In this document: in pieces, positions 1 through 9,044 of the stretch
Layout: each line of letters starts with the position of its first letter
How positions within the stretch are numbered: the stretch's first letter is position 1
Source of the DNA: Bordetella parapertussis
Lineage (GTDB): Bacteria; Pseudomonadota; Gammaproteobacteria; Burkholderiales; Burkholderiaceae_B
Length of the DNA: 57,830 nucleotides
Assembly (NCBI GenBank): GCA_945911685.1
Contig: CAMEAW010000006.1
Location: 1-57,830, forward strand
Reading direction: 5' to 3'
Translations under genes and position numbers: made by a program
The notes under the pieces: model-generated
Told to the model about the DNA's origin: nothing
Databases searched by the model: none
What the model saw: the letters and a program-made list of their open reading frames with translations, nothing else

Positions 1-105
1 AGAATGCGGCTGAATCTTGACCCAACCGCGCACACCATAGGCTGAAATGATCCGACCTAGTTCGATCAGATCATCTGGCGCTGTTGCGGCGCCATCAACA
101 GCCAT
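1..105 (-). CDS. rimM: 16S rRNA processing/ribosome maturation factor RimM, N-terminal part (cut by window edge)
   Basis: Translation from the ATG at 105 gives MAVDGAATAPDDLIELGRII and then SAYGVRGWVKIQPHS, which carries the RimM N-terminal signature (hydrophobic strand, then the GxRGWVK motif). The frame runs open off the left edge, so only about 35 residues are visible. RimM binds ribosomal protein S19 in the 30S head and helps mature 16S rRNA. It lies 3 bases after the rpsP stop codon, the usual rpsP-rimM-trmD-rplS order, so it is surely co-transcribed with rpsP. Confidence 0.85.
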   Translation of the reverse strand, partial: MAVDGAATAPDDLIELGRIISAYGVRGWVKIQPHS

Positions 106-108
106 CAA

Positions 109-369
109 TTAAGCCGCTGTCGCGACTTTGGCAGAGAAGTCTTTAACCAGGCGGGCAACCGCTGGAGACAACTGAGCACCCACACCAGTCCAGTGACTGA
201 CGCGGTCAAGCGCAATACGCAGACGCTCTTCGTTTGCATTCGCAACGGGGTTATAAAAACCAACGCGCTCAATGAAACGACCATCACGGCGATCACGAGA
301 ATCGGTCGCTACGAGGTTGTAAAAAGGACGCTTCTTGGAGCCGCCACGGGCCAGGCGAATCACGACCAT
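109..369 (-). CDS. rpsP: 30S ribosomal protein S16
   Basis: An 86-residue protein starting [20 protein letters not shown], with the [20 protein letters not shown] core that is diagnostic of bacterial S16. Length is normal for the family (80-90 residues). S16 binds 16S rRNA in the 5' domain and is an early assembly protein of the small subunit. It is the first gene of the rpsP-rimM operon. A good extended -10 promoter element sits about 36 bases upstream of the start codon. Identification is certain from sequence. Confidence 0.98.
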   Translation of the reverse strand: MVVIRLARGGSKKRPFYNLVATDSRDRRDGRFIERVGFYNPVANANEERLRIALDRVSHWTGVGAQLSPAVARLVKDFSAKVATAA

Positions 370-404
370 AGGTAATACCTTGAAAATGTTCAGGAAAGTC
401 TAGC

Positions 405-413
405 AGTATAGCA
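405..413 (-). promoter_or_regulatory. Extended -10 promoter element for rpsP
   Basis: On the minus strand the sequence reads TGCTATACT, an extended -10 (TG, one base, then TATACT). The predicted start of transcription is near 398, giving a leader of about 30 bases before the rpsP ATG at 369. No good -35 hexamer is visible at 17 bases, which is typical of extended -10 promoters. Inference from sequence only. Confidence 0.45.
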
Positions 414-499
414 CCCTTTTAGCAAAAGCCTAGGGGGTAACTGCCGCCGATTTTGCCCGAGAAGCTAGCGGCCGGTCGAGATCGGATTTGCCCAAGAAA

Positions 500-778
500 C
501 TAAGGGGTCATTGCCGCTTGTTTCAGGCGTCGTTTCAAGTAATGGGTGACTTGCTCAGTCTCATCGACTTGCGCCAAAAGTTCGTTACCGGTTTGCCGAC
601 AAAAGGCCTGAAAGTCCCGCACCGCGCCACGATCGGTAGTAATCACACGTAAGACCTCGCCCGGCAAGATTGTGGCAAGCGCTTTTTTTGCCCGCAAAAT
701 CGGTAGCGGACAAGCGAGCCCCACCGCATCTACGGTGTGCTGAAACTCAGGGGTGTTACCTGCAGAAGGGTCAGTCAT
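500..778 (-). CDS. TusA-family sulfurtransferase
   Basis: A 92-residue protein with the TusA/SirA signature: after an N-terminal tail, VDAVGLACPLPILRAKKAL includes the CPxP motif with the persulfide-carrying cysteine at residue 23. The fold is the small two-layer alpha/beta sandwich of this family. TusA proteins relay sulfur from cysteine desulfurase to tRNA thiolation or molybdenum cofactor pathways; which role this copy has cannot be told from sequence. It stands alone between alaS and rpsP on the same strand, with spacers of 136 and 130 bases, so it may have its own promoter. Confidence 0.85.
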   Translation of the reverse strand: MTDPSAGNTPEFQHTVDAVGLACPLPILRAKKALATILPGEVLRVITTDRGAVRDFQAFCRQTGNELLAQVDETEQVTHYLKRRLKQAAMTP

Positions 779-914
779 GATTCACCTTACATTCGTGACC
801 AAGCGGTCTTGAAACGGCCACGCTTAGCCTTTAACTAGCAGCCAGTCTGTCATAATCGGATCAGGCTTAGACCTCAGATAGCGAACGACCTGCAGTAACG
901 TCGTGGACATCACT

Positions 915-3563
915 TTAAGTACGCGACTCTGTCCACGCTTTCACGCTAGCCAAAGCGCCCGATAGTGCCGCTAAATCAGTGCCACCGCCCATCGCCATAT
1001 CAGGGCGCCCGCCGCCTTTGCCACCAACCTGAGTCGCCACAAAACCAACCAACTCGCCGGCTTTGATCTTGCCTGACAAATCAGCGGTTACCCCCCCCAC
1101 TAAACTAATTTTTCCATCGGCTGAGCGCGCGGCTAGTAAAACCACGGCAGATTTGAGGCGATCTTTGAGTTGATCAACCATTGATCGTAAATCTTTGGGA
1201 TCAACGCCCTGCACTTCAGTGACCAACAGCTTGAACCCTGCGGCAAGTGTGAGCGCCTGATCCGTCAAGGCATTACCCGCACTCGAGGCCAGCTTGGCAC
1301 GCGCTTGCTCGAGCTCTTTTTCAACGCCTTTGAGCTGCTCTTGGAGCATTGCGATACGCTCGGGCAACTCGGCTGGCTGTGTTTTGAGTGCGGCGGCAGC
1401 GAGGTGCGCAGTCGCATTTAAGTTTTGCACCCAGGCTAAAGCGTTATTACCTGTTACCGCTTCAATACGTCGCACACCCGCAGCAACACCACCTTCGGAT
1501 ACGACTTTAAACAGCCCGATGTCACCCGTGCGAGCAACGTGGGTGCCACCACATAATTCGCGCGAAAAACCAATGTCCAGCACACGAACGGTATCACCGT
1601 ACTTCTCGCCAAACAAGGCCATCGCGCCGCCCTTGACCGCGTCGTCATAAGACATCACCTGAGCCTGCGCGGCATGATTTGCCAACACCTCAGCGTTGAC
1701 AAGGATCTCGACTTTCGCAATGTCGGCGTCAGAGATCGGCGCATCATGGGCAAAGTCAAAGCGCGTTTTGTCGGCATCTACCAGCGAACCGCGCTGCTGC
1801 ACATGACTACCCAACACTTCGCGCAACGCTTTGTGCATTAAGTGTGTCGCCGAGTGATTGCGCACGGTGCGTGCACGATACGCTGTATCTACTTGAGCAC
1901 TGACCTGCTGCCCAAGTTTTAGCGTGCCGGCCGTAACCTTGCCATGATGACCAAACACGTTGGGTTGAATTTTTTGCGTATCCAGCACCGCAAACGTGAC
2001 TGCGCCTTGCGCGCCGAGCAACTGTCCTGTATCACCCACTTGCCCACCCGACTCAGCGTAGAACGGGGTCGTGTCGAGCACCACAATCGCGTCTTGGCCT
2101 GCTGAAATTTGCTCAACGGCCGCCCCACCCACATACAACGCCAAAACCTTTGCCTCAGTTTCGAGGTGCTCATAGCCTTCAAATTGCGTCAAGGCGCCGT
2201 GATACACCAGCCCCTCGGCCATTTTGAATTTTCCAGCGGCGCGCGCTTGATCGCGCTGACGATCCATGGCCGTGTTGAAACCAGCTTCATCGACCTCGAC
2301 ATTGCGCTCACGACAAATGTCGGCAGTCAGGTCAAAGGGAAACCCATACGTGTCATACAGCGTGAACACGGTGTTGCCATCGAGCATGGGCAACGTTTGG
2401 CTACCCGGCTTGGCAGACGGTAACGCCGCTAGCGCAACGTCGAGAATTTTCATGCCATGTTCAAGGGTCTCGCCGAACCGTTCTTCTTCTTGGCGAAGTA
2501 CTTGTTCAACGCGGCTCGCAGCTTTTGCTAACTCTGGGTAGGCCTGCCCCATCTCATTGACGAGATCTTTGACGATCAAATAAAAGAATGGCTTGGTTTG
2601 ACCCAGCTTATAGCCATGGCGCAACGCACGGCGTACGATGCGCCGCAACACATAACCCCGCCCTTCGTTGCTTGGGATCACGCCGTCGACGATCAAAAAG
2701 CTGCACGCACGAATGTGATCGGCAATCACCTTAAGCGAGTTATGCGTTAAGTCTTTGCACCCTGTCTCACGCGAAGCAGCCGCAATCAAAGCAGTAAATA
2801 AATCGATTTCGTAGTTTGAATGTACGTGCTGTAATACCGCAGCCAAGCGCTCAAGCCCCATCCCAGTGTCAACACAAGGCTTAGGCAGCGGCGTCAGCGT
2901 ACCAGACGCGTCGCGCTCAAACTGCATAAACACGAGGTTCCAAATTTCGATGTAGCGGTCGCCGTTTTCGTCTGGCGAGCCAGGTGGGCCGCCCCAAACG
3001 TCAGGTCCGTGATCGTAAAAAATCTCGGTGCAGGGGCCACAAGGGCCCGTTTCTGCCATTTGCCAAAAATTGTCTGACGCGTAACGTGCGCCCTTGTTAT
3101 CACCGATGCGCACGATGCGCTCGGCTGGGATGCCGATTTCGTTTTGCCAAATGCCGTATGCCTCGTCATCCTCTTGGTAAACAGTGACCCAAAGTTTTTC
3201 TTTGGGCAAAGCGTACACCTCAGTCAACATGGCCCAAGCGAATTTAATGGCATCGTGTTTGAAATAATCGCCAAAACTAAAGTTGCCCAACATCTCAAAA
3301 AAGGTGTGATGACGTGCCGTATAGCCAACGTTTTCAAGGTCGTTGTGCTTACCGCCAGCGCGCACACTTCGCTGCGAAGACGTCGCACGCGTATACGGAC
3401 GCGAATCTTTGCCGGTGAAAACGTCTTTAAACTGCACCATGCCCGAATTGGTAAACAACAGGGTTGGGTCGTTACCAGGCACCAGTGACGAAGAGGCAAC
3501 AGCAGTGTGCCCCTGAGACTGAAAATATTGCAAAAATTTTTGACGGATTTCGGACGTTTTCAT
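915..3563 (-). CDS. alaS: Alanyl-tRNA synthetase
   Basis: An 882-residue protein, the usual AlaRS length. The class II catalytic core is at the N-terminus (motif around [18 protein letters not shown] near residue 90). The editing domain shows the zinc-type HSATH and CGGTH motifs at roughly residues 565-570 and 665-670. A C-terminal coiled-coil and DHHA1-like glycine-rich domain ([15 protein letters not shown]) ends the protein. It charges tRNA-Ala and hydrolyses mischarged Ser/Gly-tRNA-Ala. The start is [14 protein letters not shown]. It follows the pilus operon on the same strand, 107 bases after pilV, and a TATACT-like -10 lies in that spacer. Confidence 0.98.
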   Translation of the reverse strand: MKTSEIRQKFLQYFQSQGHTAVASSSLVPGNDPTLLFTNSGMVQFKDVFTGKDSRPYTRATSSQRSVRAGGKHNDLENVGYTARHHTFFEMLGNFSFGDYFKHDAIKFAWAMLTEVYALPKEKLWVTVYQEDDEAYGIWQNEIGIPAERIVRIGDNKGARYASDNFWQMAETGPCGPCTEIFYDHGPDVWGGPPGSPDENGDRYIEIWNLVFMQFERDASGTLTPLPKPCVDTGMGLERLAAVLQHVHSNYEIDLFTALIAAASRETGCKDLTHNSLKVIADHIRACSFLIVDGVIPSNEGRGYVLRRIVRRALRHGYKLGQTKPFFYLIVKDLVNEMGQAYPELAKAASRVEQVLRQEEERFGETLEHGMKILDVALAALPSAKPGSQTLPMLDGNTVFTLYDTYGFPFDLTADICRERNVEVDEAGFNTAMDRQRDQARAAGKFKMAEGLVYHGALTQFEGYEHLETEAKVLALYVGGAAVEQISAGQDAIVVLDTTPFYAESGGQVGDTGQLLGAQGAVTFAVLDTQKIQPNVFGHHGKVTAGTLKLGQQVSAQVDTAYRARTVRNHSATHLMHKALREVLGSHVQQRGSLVDADKTRFDFAHDAPISDADIAKVEILVNAEVLANHAAQAQVMSYDDAVKGGAMALFGEKYGDTVRVLDIGFSRELCGGTHVARTGDIGLFKVVSEGGVAAGVRRIEAVTGNNALAWVQNLNATAHLAAAALKTQPAELPERIAMLQEQLKGVEKELEQARAKLASSAGNALTDQALTLAAGFKLLVTEVQGVDPKDLRSMVDQLKDRLKSAVVLLAARSADGKISLVGGVTADLSGKIKAGELVGFVATQVGGKGGGRPDMAMGGGTDLAALSGALASVKAWTESRT

Positions 3564-3670
3564 CGCGCAGCACTGAAATAAAGTAAGCAGACCATCACAC
3601 CGCCAAAACGATGCAACCCTTGTAATTTAAGCCCCTAGTATAAAGGCTATGCTCGAACCCGCCCTTCGCG

Positions 3671-4771
3671 CTAACGCAGGCACAAAAAGCTGCGATATTC
3701 ACCGGTTTCGTGCTCTTGGGGGCGCCAGGCTGCAACCAACATCGGCGAAAACCCAGCAGGGCAATTGCATTGGCCTGTTTTGGGATTGACCATGCTGACT
3801 TCACTCTGATTCCAGAACAAAAACTCTGCCAGGTGCCGGTTTCCGAGGCAAGAACGCCAACTATGTGTCAGATATGCACCTCCAAAACTGGCGCCAGAAA
3901 GCTGCCAGCGTCCCTGATGGCACGACAAGAGATTGCCATCCAAACCCCGACCAATCAACCCCTGCGCCTCACATACGCTGCCCTCGGCTGCCACCGCACC
4001 GACCTGCAGATACTCGCCGGCCGAGACCCGTGCGCCAGCGCGCAGCGAAGCACCCGCCACGACATCTGTCGGCGTGGTGATTCCCTGCGCCACCTCAAGC
4101 CTGCCCTTCAATACGGTATCGCGAAGATCGTTCTGTCGAACAAAATGGGCGTACTGGGTCGAGTCGTAAAAGCTCAGGGCAGCAATCGTACCGACGGGCA
4201 AAGCCACAAGCTCAGCGCTTGGCGGATTGGGTCGATCGACGGTTGGGCCCTTGATACGCTGTGGCAGAAATGGATGAACCGAAGCCCCCTGCCCTTCGAG
4301 CGCAGTGAGTAGTTTGCCGAGCCGATTGGTGTTATTGGCCTGACGCAGTTGCCCTGCAACAGGCTGCGCCCAGACTAACGCTTCAATTTTGCACCCACGC
4401 GTCAGGCAGGCACCTTCAGGGGTAAAGACCCGCACCGAGGCCTCGTACCCAAGGGCGGGTTTGCCAGGAAAGCCTTTTGACAGATGCCCGGCCGCAATCA
4501 ATTCTGCAATCGTCGGGCGCCAGATGTCGCGGTAACCAGATCCACTTGGCTCGGCCTGCACAATACCGACCAGCACATCAGCCTGACGAACAAGCATCTG
4601 GTCGACCGCTTTTTTTAACGTCAACAACCACACTCCGCTCGACTGGGCCGCCGCATCCTCAGCTTGTTGCATCCAAAATGACCCACCCCAAAGCGCCAAC
4701 AAAGACGCCAGAGCCATCGCGATGATCAACTCTAACAAAGCAAACCCCTCTGCACGTTTAATGAGGTGCAT
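3671..4771 (-). CDS. pilV: PilV-like minor pilin / pilus tip adhesin (R64 type IVb)
   Basis: A 366-residue protein starting MHLIKRAEGFALLELIIAM. This has a short basic leader and a prepilin cleavage site (G then F, with Glu at +5). It fits the N-terminus of R64 PilV, and the remainder has the same style: a glycine-rich central region (AGASLRAGARVSAGEYLQVG) and a C-terminus with paired cysteines ending SFLCLR. The ATG at 4771 lies 2 bases after the pilS stop, so pilV is translationally coupled; a longer reading frame upstream merely overlaps pilS. In R64 the PilV C-terminus is switched by a shufflon and selects recipient cells; here the gene is followed by alaS, with no inverted cassettes or recombinase. 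Likely the tip adhesin of the pilus. Confidence 0.8.
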   Translation of the reverse strand: MHLIKRAEGFALLELIIAMALASLLALWGGSFWMQQAEDAAAQSSGVWLLTLKKAVDQMLVRQADVLVGIVQAEPSGSGYRDIWRPTIAELIAAGHLSKGFPGKPALGYEASVRVFTPEGACLTRGCKIEALVWAQPVAGQLRQANNTNRLGKLLTALEGQGASVHPFLPQRIKGPTVDRPNPPSAELVALPVGTIAALSFYDSTQYAHFVRQNDLRDTVLKGRLEVAQGITTPTDVVAGASLRAGARVSAGEYLQVGAVAAEGSVCEAQGLIGRGLDGNLLSCHQGRWQLSGASFGGAYLTHSWRSCLGNRHLAEFLFWNQSEVSMVNPKTGQCNCPAGFSPMLVAAWRPQEHETGEYRSFLCLR

Positions 4772-4773
4772 GA

Positions 4774-5451
4774 TTAGCGAATGGTAAAGACAAACGTGTT
4801 TCGATCGCCGCTGACGCACTGCGCGTCGGCAAGCATTGGGTTGTAGGGCATGTTGGGCTCGGTGAGCGCGTTCTTCACCATAATCGGCCCGCTCGCACCC
4901 GCAATCGTCACGACCTCTGCCAAGCGCTGCAAAATTGAGGCTAGCGCTGGGCAAGCGGCCTGATTGACGTCGTTTAGCGTCAACGAAAAGGCCGAACCAC
5001 TCGAGGCACCCGGCACGGCCTGCGGCTCAACAGAAATCACCCCTCGTCCAGAGTGCCCGGTGCCACCCAAGCCGTGCGCAACGCTTGCCCGGGCTCCAAA
5101 ACCTGCCACCGACACCACGCTCGACGTACGTAACGCGTTGGCTAAGGCACCGCTATCAATCCCTAGATAAGGCGTTGCCCCAAAGCCGTTGGTATTGGCT
5201 TTCATCCGAGCAACAAAACGCTGCATTTCTTCAGCGACGCGGGGGACTTTGTTTTCAATGACATAACCTTGAATAGCCGGAATCCCGATAATGGCAATCA
5301 ACATCATCAAGGTGGTCACAATCGAAATCTCAATCAATGAAAAGCCTCTCTGCGCCACCCATCCTTGCCTGCGTTGCCGGGGTGCCTCAAAAGAGAGTCG
5401 CAACAAGTTGCCGATGAATTCGTCAACAGCAACCGAAAAAAGCTTAGTCAT
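4774..5451 (-). CDS. pilS: PilS-like major type IVb prepilin
   Basis: A 225-residue prepilin. The ATG at 5451 is chosen because a GGAG ribosome-binding site stands 8 bases before it. The leader is 36 residues, ending QRG, followed by FSLIEISIVTT: cleavage between G and F, Glu at +5, then the hydrophobic spine. Two cysteines in the C-terminal part (AACPAL and AQCVSG) could form the D-region disulfide. The family is PilS-type type IV pilin, the main thin-pilus subunit of R64. The leader is longer than usual (R64 PilS has about 23). It needs a prepilin peptidase, which is not encoded in this operon. Confidence 0.85.
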   Translation of the reverse strand: MTKLFSVAVDEFIGNLLRLSFEAPRQRRQGWVAQRGFSLIEISIVTTLMMLIAIIGIPAIQGYVIENKVPRVAEEMQRFVARMKANTNGFGATPYLGIDSGALANALRTSSVVSVAGFGARASVAHGLGGTGHSGRGVISVEPQAVPGASSGSAFSLTLNDVNQAACPALASILQRLAEVVTIAGASGPIMVKNALTEPNMPYNPMLADAQCVSGDRNTFVFTIR

Positions 5452-5489
5452 CGCATAAACTCCAAAACAAAATAGCAATCAACAAGAAA

Positions 5490-5515
5490 AATATAGTTTC
5501 GTTAAACGGCGTCAA
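5490..5515 (-). promoter_or_regulatory. Possible internal promoter for pilS-pilV
   Basis: The 151-base AT-rich spacer between pilR and pilS holds TTGACG (5510-5515) and TATATT (5490-5495) on the minus strand with a 14-base spacer, shorter than the ideal 17. The major pilin is normally needed in far larger amounts than the assembly proteins, so a private promoter here makes sense. Inference only. Confidence 0.3.
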
Positions 5516-5602
5516 ATCCGAATCAAAAAATCTACGATTTCGATTATTGAGATCAGGTCAGCGTTCACAAAAGACCGTGATGCAAGCCGATTCAAATACG
5601 CC

Positions 5603-6742
5603 TTAACGTGCGTAATACAAGCTCAATGACTGTCTCAATTCTTCAAACACACTAAAGTGCCAAAACGCGATTAAAAACACCACCGCCACGGCCGAGAGTA
5701 GTAGCAACCAACGCGCGGTTGTCGCCTGCTTTTGCAAGCGCAATACGGTGTGTACGGCCATCCGATGTTTGGTGCGCTGCAATCCCTCGTCAAGACCAAG
5801 CGTATGAACCATGTCGGTGAAGTACCACCACGTTTCACGATCAATTAAGCCGGTGTTCAATGCCTCGACGGCCAAAGCACCGGTATCAATTAAGCTCAAC
5901 ATTTTTTCGAGATGATGATTTAACCAAGGCCAGGCGCCGCGCTGCTGAATCAACAGTGCTTCGCGCAATCGGGCGCTGGTGTTACCACGAGGCTTGAGCA
6001 ACACCGCCAATAAAGATAAAAATCGAACCGCTTGCACTACGCGATACAGTCGCCATACACCCCACTGATCAACGAAGTCGCGAGCGGTCCCGTGCCAGCG
6101 ACGCAACGACCAAACAAGCGTTGTGAGTGCACCAGTGGCCACACATAGTAAAAGTGGCCACAAAATTTTTAACCAGTCAGACGCCGCGAACAGTGCACGA
6201 GACCACGACCCATAGTGCTCGGGTGGCACTTCAGAAAAAACTCGCTGAAGATGATCCGCCGTCAAAATGGGGATGGAAAACACCGCGCTCACTGCCACCA
6301 CGACGCCCACTAAACCGACCCATACCGTTTGGATGAAGGCCTGACTCGCAGCATCCATCGTGCGTACCACCGTCGCTAACTGCCTTAGGGTCTGCGTCAA
6401 GGCACCAGAGCCCGCATATTGGGCAGCCTGTACAGCCACCAGATCTTCGGTGGGAAGCGACCCAAACCAGGTCGTAAACAGATCGCCACCACTTTTAGGA
6501 AACTGTTTGGTCCAATGGCGCGACAGCACACCTCGCGCGCCCAGCCCCTGATACCGCCTCGCATCATCTTCAAAAATACTCAGAAGCGTTTTAGCGCCTG
6601 AGGTCATGGCAATCATCTCGGCAAGGTAGTCATAATAGTCAGCACGTTGCGCGCGAAATTGTGTTGCCGCCAGATGCACACGCCAGTCGGGCAAGTCCGT
6701 TGTTTGGCAATATCTTTTGATCAGGGACAGGACCTTAGACAC
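5603..6742 (-). CDS. pilR: PilR-like inner-membrane platform protein (type II secretion F domain)
   Basis: A 379-residue protein with two type II secretion F-type regions. Membrane segments lie around TVWVGLVGVVVAVSAVFSI, WPLLLCVATGALTTLVWSL and the C-terminal WLLLLSAVAVVFLIAFWHF. The start is taken as the GTG at 6742, which overlaps the pilQ stop by 8 bases (GTGTCTAA); upstream ATGs lie deep inside pilQ and would add residues unlike the family. It is the R64 PilR position (pilQ-R-S), and forms the platform in the cytoplasmic membrane through which PilQ ATPase drives pilin extrusion. Confidence 0.85.
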   Translation of the reverse strand: MSKVLSLIKRYCQTTDLPDWRVHLAATQFRAQRADYYDYLAEMIAMTSGAKTLLSIFEDDARRYQGLGARGVLSRHWTKQFPKSGGDLFTTWFGSLPTEDLVAVQAAQYAGSGALTQTLRQLATVVRTMDAASQAFIQTVWVGLVGVVVAVSAVFSIPILTADHLQRVFSEVPPEHYGSWSRALFAASDWLKILWPLLLCVATGALTTLVWSLRRWHGTARDFVDQWGVWRLYRVVQAVRFLSLLAVLLKPRGNTSARLREALLIQQRGAWPWLNHHLEKMLSLIDTGALAVEALNTGLIDRETWWYFTDMVHTLGLDEGLQRTKHRMAVHTVLRLQKQATTARWLLLLSAVAVVFLIAFWHFSVFEELRQSLSLYYAR

Positions 6743-8474
6743 CTTGGCCTCGCTTTGAAGGCGGTGCTTCAAAATCACCAAAGCGCGCCTGTACATCACG
6801 AGGATCCAAAAGGCCTTGCGCCATCTTATATACAGCCACTTGCTGAGCGGATTGGCGTTGCGGTTCAGCCAATTCAAGCGCACGCTGCGTTCTTTGAGCA
6901 AACCAATGATAGAGGCCAACCCCGTCTTTATTTTTAACGCCGTCAAGAAACGCTGGTTCGCGCACTGGGTCAATCATTTCGGCTACAACCGTACGACCTG
7001 CTGTCCCGCGCAAGCTCGAAATTGAATGATCACACGCTGAGCACGCCTGCTCATTTCGAAATCTAAGATCGTGGCGCGATACCCCCACGCTTACCTCAAT
7101 GCCCTTGACCCAGCGCTCTAACCACGCCTGACCCCGTGCCTGACTCAATGCGCAACGCCACTGTGGTTGATGCAGGGCCTGATCGATTGTCAGCGAGCAC
7201 TCGGGGCACAGCTTAAGCATCAAGGCCTGAAACACCAAGAGTTTGAGGATGCCTGGTGTCGCTAACAAATCTCGCGCCACGCCAATAAAGCTTGACGCTA
7301 ATCGATCGGGTATCAACAACGCCGACCCCGCGTGCACGGTCGTGTAAAGGTTGACGCCGCAGGCGGCCAAGTCCATAAACGCGCGACCGGTTGTCTGATC
7401 CCTGATTTCACCAATCAGCAAATCGTTCATCGCCGAGCGCTTAATCGCTTTGAGCTTGCTATCGAAGGCGTGTTCGTCTTGCTCAGAAAAACTACGGCAC
7501 ACCGTATTTTGAAGAGCGTTCGGGATCAAGTATTCGACTGGATCCTCAAGGGTAATGACTTTACGATCCGGGGAAATCGCGCGCATCAGTGTTGCAATCG
7601 TGGTAGATTTTCCGGAGCCCACGGTGCCGGCTAAAACAACCGCCCCACCGTCAGTCAGCTGCAGTCGCTCAAACAGCGCAATCTGCTCAGGTAGGTAGCC
7701 GAGCTCGGCGAGGTCTGGCGTTAATCTGGACGCATCCATCACCAACAACCGCAGGCATACTGAAGGACCAACATCAGTCGCTAGTGAAGCCCACCTCAGC
7801 AAGAGCCTTTGACCATCGACAAGCCGACTCAGGCGTCCTTGTTGCTCGATCATCGGATCAAACACTGCACCGTTGCCACCTTCAACATCCATCCACGCCA
7901 CCGCGAGCATATCGAGCACGGTTGAGGTGGGTAGGCTAGCGAACTCTGGTGGCGAGACATACCGGCCAGCAAGCGTGAAAAAAATGGGTGATGAATAACA
8001 ATGACGATTGACGTTAAAGTGAATATCACTCGCTTGGCGCACCACCCCCCAGCGCAAGAGGGCATCAAACGCAGCCGAGAGCGCGCCCTGCTGGGCCTGT
8101 CGGTCTGTGTGACTACCAACCGTCGCTATACTCTGTTCGTCAGCAGGCTTGTCAATCGCGAGTAACAGCGCGGGCGGCAGCACAAAAAGCTGCGGTTGGT
8201 TCAAGCGCAAGCCCCGTCGTTTCAAAAGATCAAATACGGCACGAGTTTGATCGTCATAGCAATATTCAAGCAATGTAAAAACCCCCACACTGCCATCAGA
8301 AAAACACACTGGGCACACTCGACCACGCAAACTGAGCACGGCCAACTCATGTGCCATCGATCTCACAAAGGCTGGGACCAGTTGCAACAATATTTCGTAA
8401 GTGGGAATTTCAACGTAGGCGTGCGCATTGGCGGCTGTTACAGTTTTCGTACGCGTCACTGGGCGTTTAAGCAT
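6735..8474 (-). CDS. pilQ: PilQ-like pilus assembly ATPase (GspE/VirB11 superfamily)
   Basis: A 579-residue secretion ATPase. Walker A is AGTVGSGKSTTIATLM, followed by the Asp box (ITLEDPVEYLIPNA) and Walker B (DLLIGEIRDQTTGRA). Toward the C-terminus a cysteine pair pattern (LCPEC, then CSACDH) could bind zinc as in GspE-type ATPases. The start is the ATG at 8474, with AGGA 9 bases before it; in-frame codons further upstream lie in a repeated spacer. It powers pilin assembly together with PilR. No separate retraction ATPase (PilT) is in the operon, as in R64, where pilT encodes a lytic transglycosylase instead. Confidence 0.88.
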   Translation of the reverse strand: MLKRPVTRTKTVTAANAHAYVEIPTYEILLQLVPAFVRSMAHELAVLSLRGRVCPVCFSDGSVGVFTLLEYCYDDQTRAVFDLLKRRGLRLNQPQLFVLPPALLLAIDKPADEQSIATVGSHTDRQAQQGALSAAFDALLRWGVVRQASDIHFNVNRHCYSSPIFFTLAGRYVSPPEFASLPTSTVLDMLAVAWMDVEGGNGAVFDPMIEQQGRLSRLVDGQRLLLRWASLATDVGPSVCLRLLVMDASRLTPDLAELGYLPEQIALFERLQLTDGGAVVLAGTVGSGKSTTIATLMRAISPDRKVITLEDPVEYLIPNALQNTVCRSFSEQDEHAFDSKLKAIKRSAMNDLLIGEIRDQTTGRAFMDLAACGVNLYTTVHAGSALLIPDRLASSFIGVARDLLATPGILKLLVFQALMLKLCPECSLTIDQALHQPQWRCALSQARGQAWLERWVKGIEVSVGVSRHDLRFRNEQACSACDHSISSLRGTAGRTVVAEMIDPVREPAFLDGVKNKDGVGLYHWFAQRTQRALELAEPQRQSAQQVAVYKMAQGLLDPRDVQARFGDFEAPPSKRGQGV

Positions 8475-8498
8475 TATCAAAAATCCTATGGCCATGAT

Positions 8499-8592
8499 GT
8501 AAAGACTCAAGGTGCGAGCATCTAGCACGTAAGCCCTCAAGGTTTCAGCAATCAGGGCGCGTACTCAAGTTGTAAAGGCTCAAGGCACGCTG
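8499..8592. repeat. Three direct copies of a 21-base motif in the pilP-pilQ spacer
   Basis: Copies begin at 8499 (GTAAAGACTCAAGGTGCGAG), 8529 (GTAAGCCCTCAAGGTTTCAG) and 8572 (GTAAAGGCTCAAGGCACGCT). A stub GTACTCAAG lies at 8561. The shared core is GTAARNNCTCAAGG. The copies fill most of the 126-base spacer upstream of pilQ. No family assignment is possible; they could be a protein-binding array or the product of slipped-strand duplication. Confidence 0.6.
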
Positions 8593-8600
8593 CGTGTTCT

Positions 8601-9044
8601 TCACTTACGTAAACAAACAACATGCGACTGCCCTGATTTTTTAAAATAGACGCAAGGCGGCATAATTCGCTCGAGCCGATAAAGCAGCGATGGCCCCCAT
8701 ACGGGTCTTGCTCGCGAGTTTTTGAATACGTGCGTCTCAGAGTCCAAGAGCACCTCGGCGGTCAGGATTTTCCCTATACCATAGATTGCTAAAACCTGAT
8801 TGCTTTCGGGTGGCTGAGCGTCTGTGCCAGAACTCGCTTGGGCATACTGGGTTAAACCAAAAATATTTTTTCTAGCTGCCAATAAAGCGGCTTGCGAATC
8901 AAGCCGCAACAGTTCGTCAATGGTTGTTTGCTGCGTCACGCCCTCTTGCGCCAGCGCTGTCGTCACGTGCAGTAATACTAACGCTGCAGCACACAACAGA
9001 CGCACGCCGCAGGATCTGACAGACTTATTGTTGAATGTGTTCAA
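8601..9044 (-). CDS. pilP: PilP-like pilus biogenesis protein
   Basis: A 147-residue protein with a clear signal peptide (VRLLCAAALVLLHVTTALA, cleaved before QEG) and a small C-terminal domain ending with two cysteines (MPPCVYFKK and HVVCLRK). Size, export signal and place between pilO and pilQ match PilP of R64-type systems, a periplasmic/inner-membrane assembly protein. The start is a TTG at 9044, preceded by GGAG at 6 bases, and it overlaps the end of pilO by 20 bases. A GTG at 9005 is an alternative start that would shorten the signal peptide. Confidence 0.7.
   Translation of the reverse strand: MNTFNNKSVRSCGVRLLCAAALVLLHVTTALAQEGVTQQTTIDELLRLDSQAALLAARKNIFGLTQYAQASSGTDAQPPESNQVLAIYGIGKILTAEVLLDSETHVFKNSRARPVWGPSLLYRLERIMPPCVYFKKSGQSHVVCLRK

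Noticed and set aside
4772..4954. N-terminal extension of pilV by 61 residues
   Set aside because: It lies entirely inside pilS in another frame; the prepilin leader and cleavage site begin at the ATG at 4771.
8475..8540. N-terminal extension of pilQ from a TTG at 8540
   Set aside because: It would be encoded by the direct-repeat spacer, and a good AGGA site precedes the ATG at 8474.
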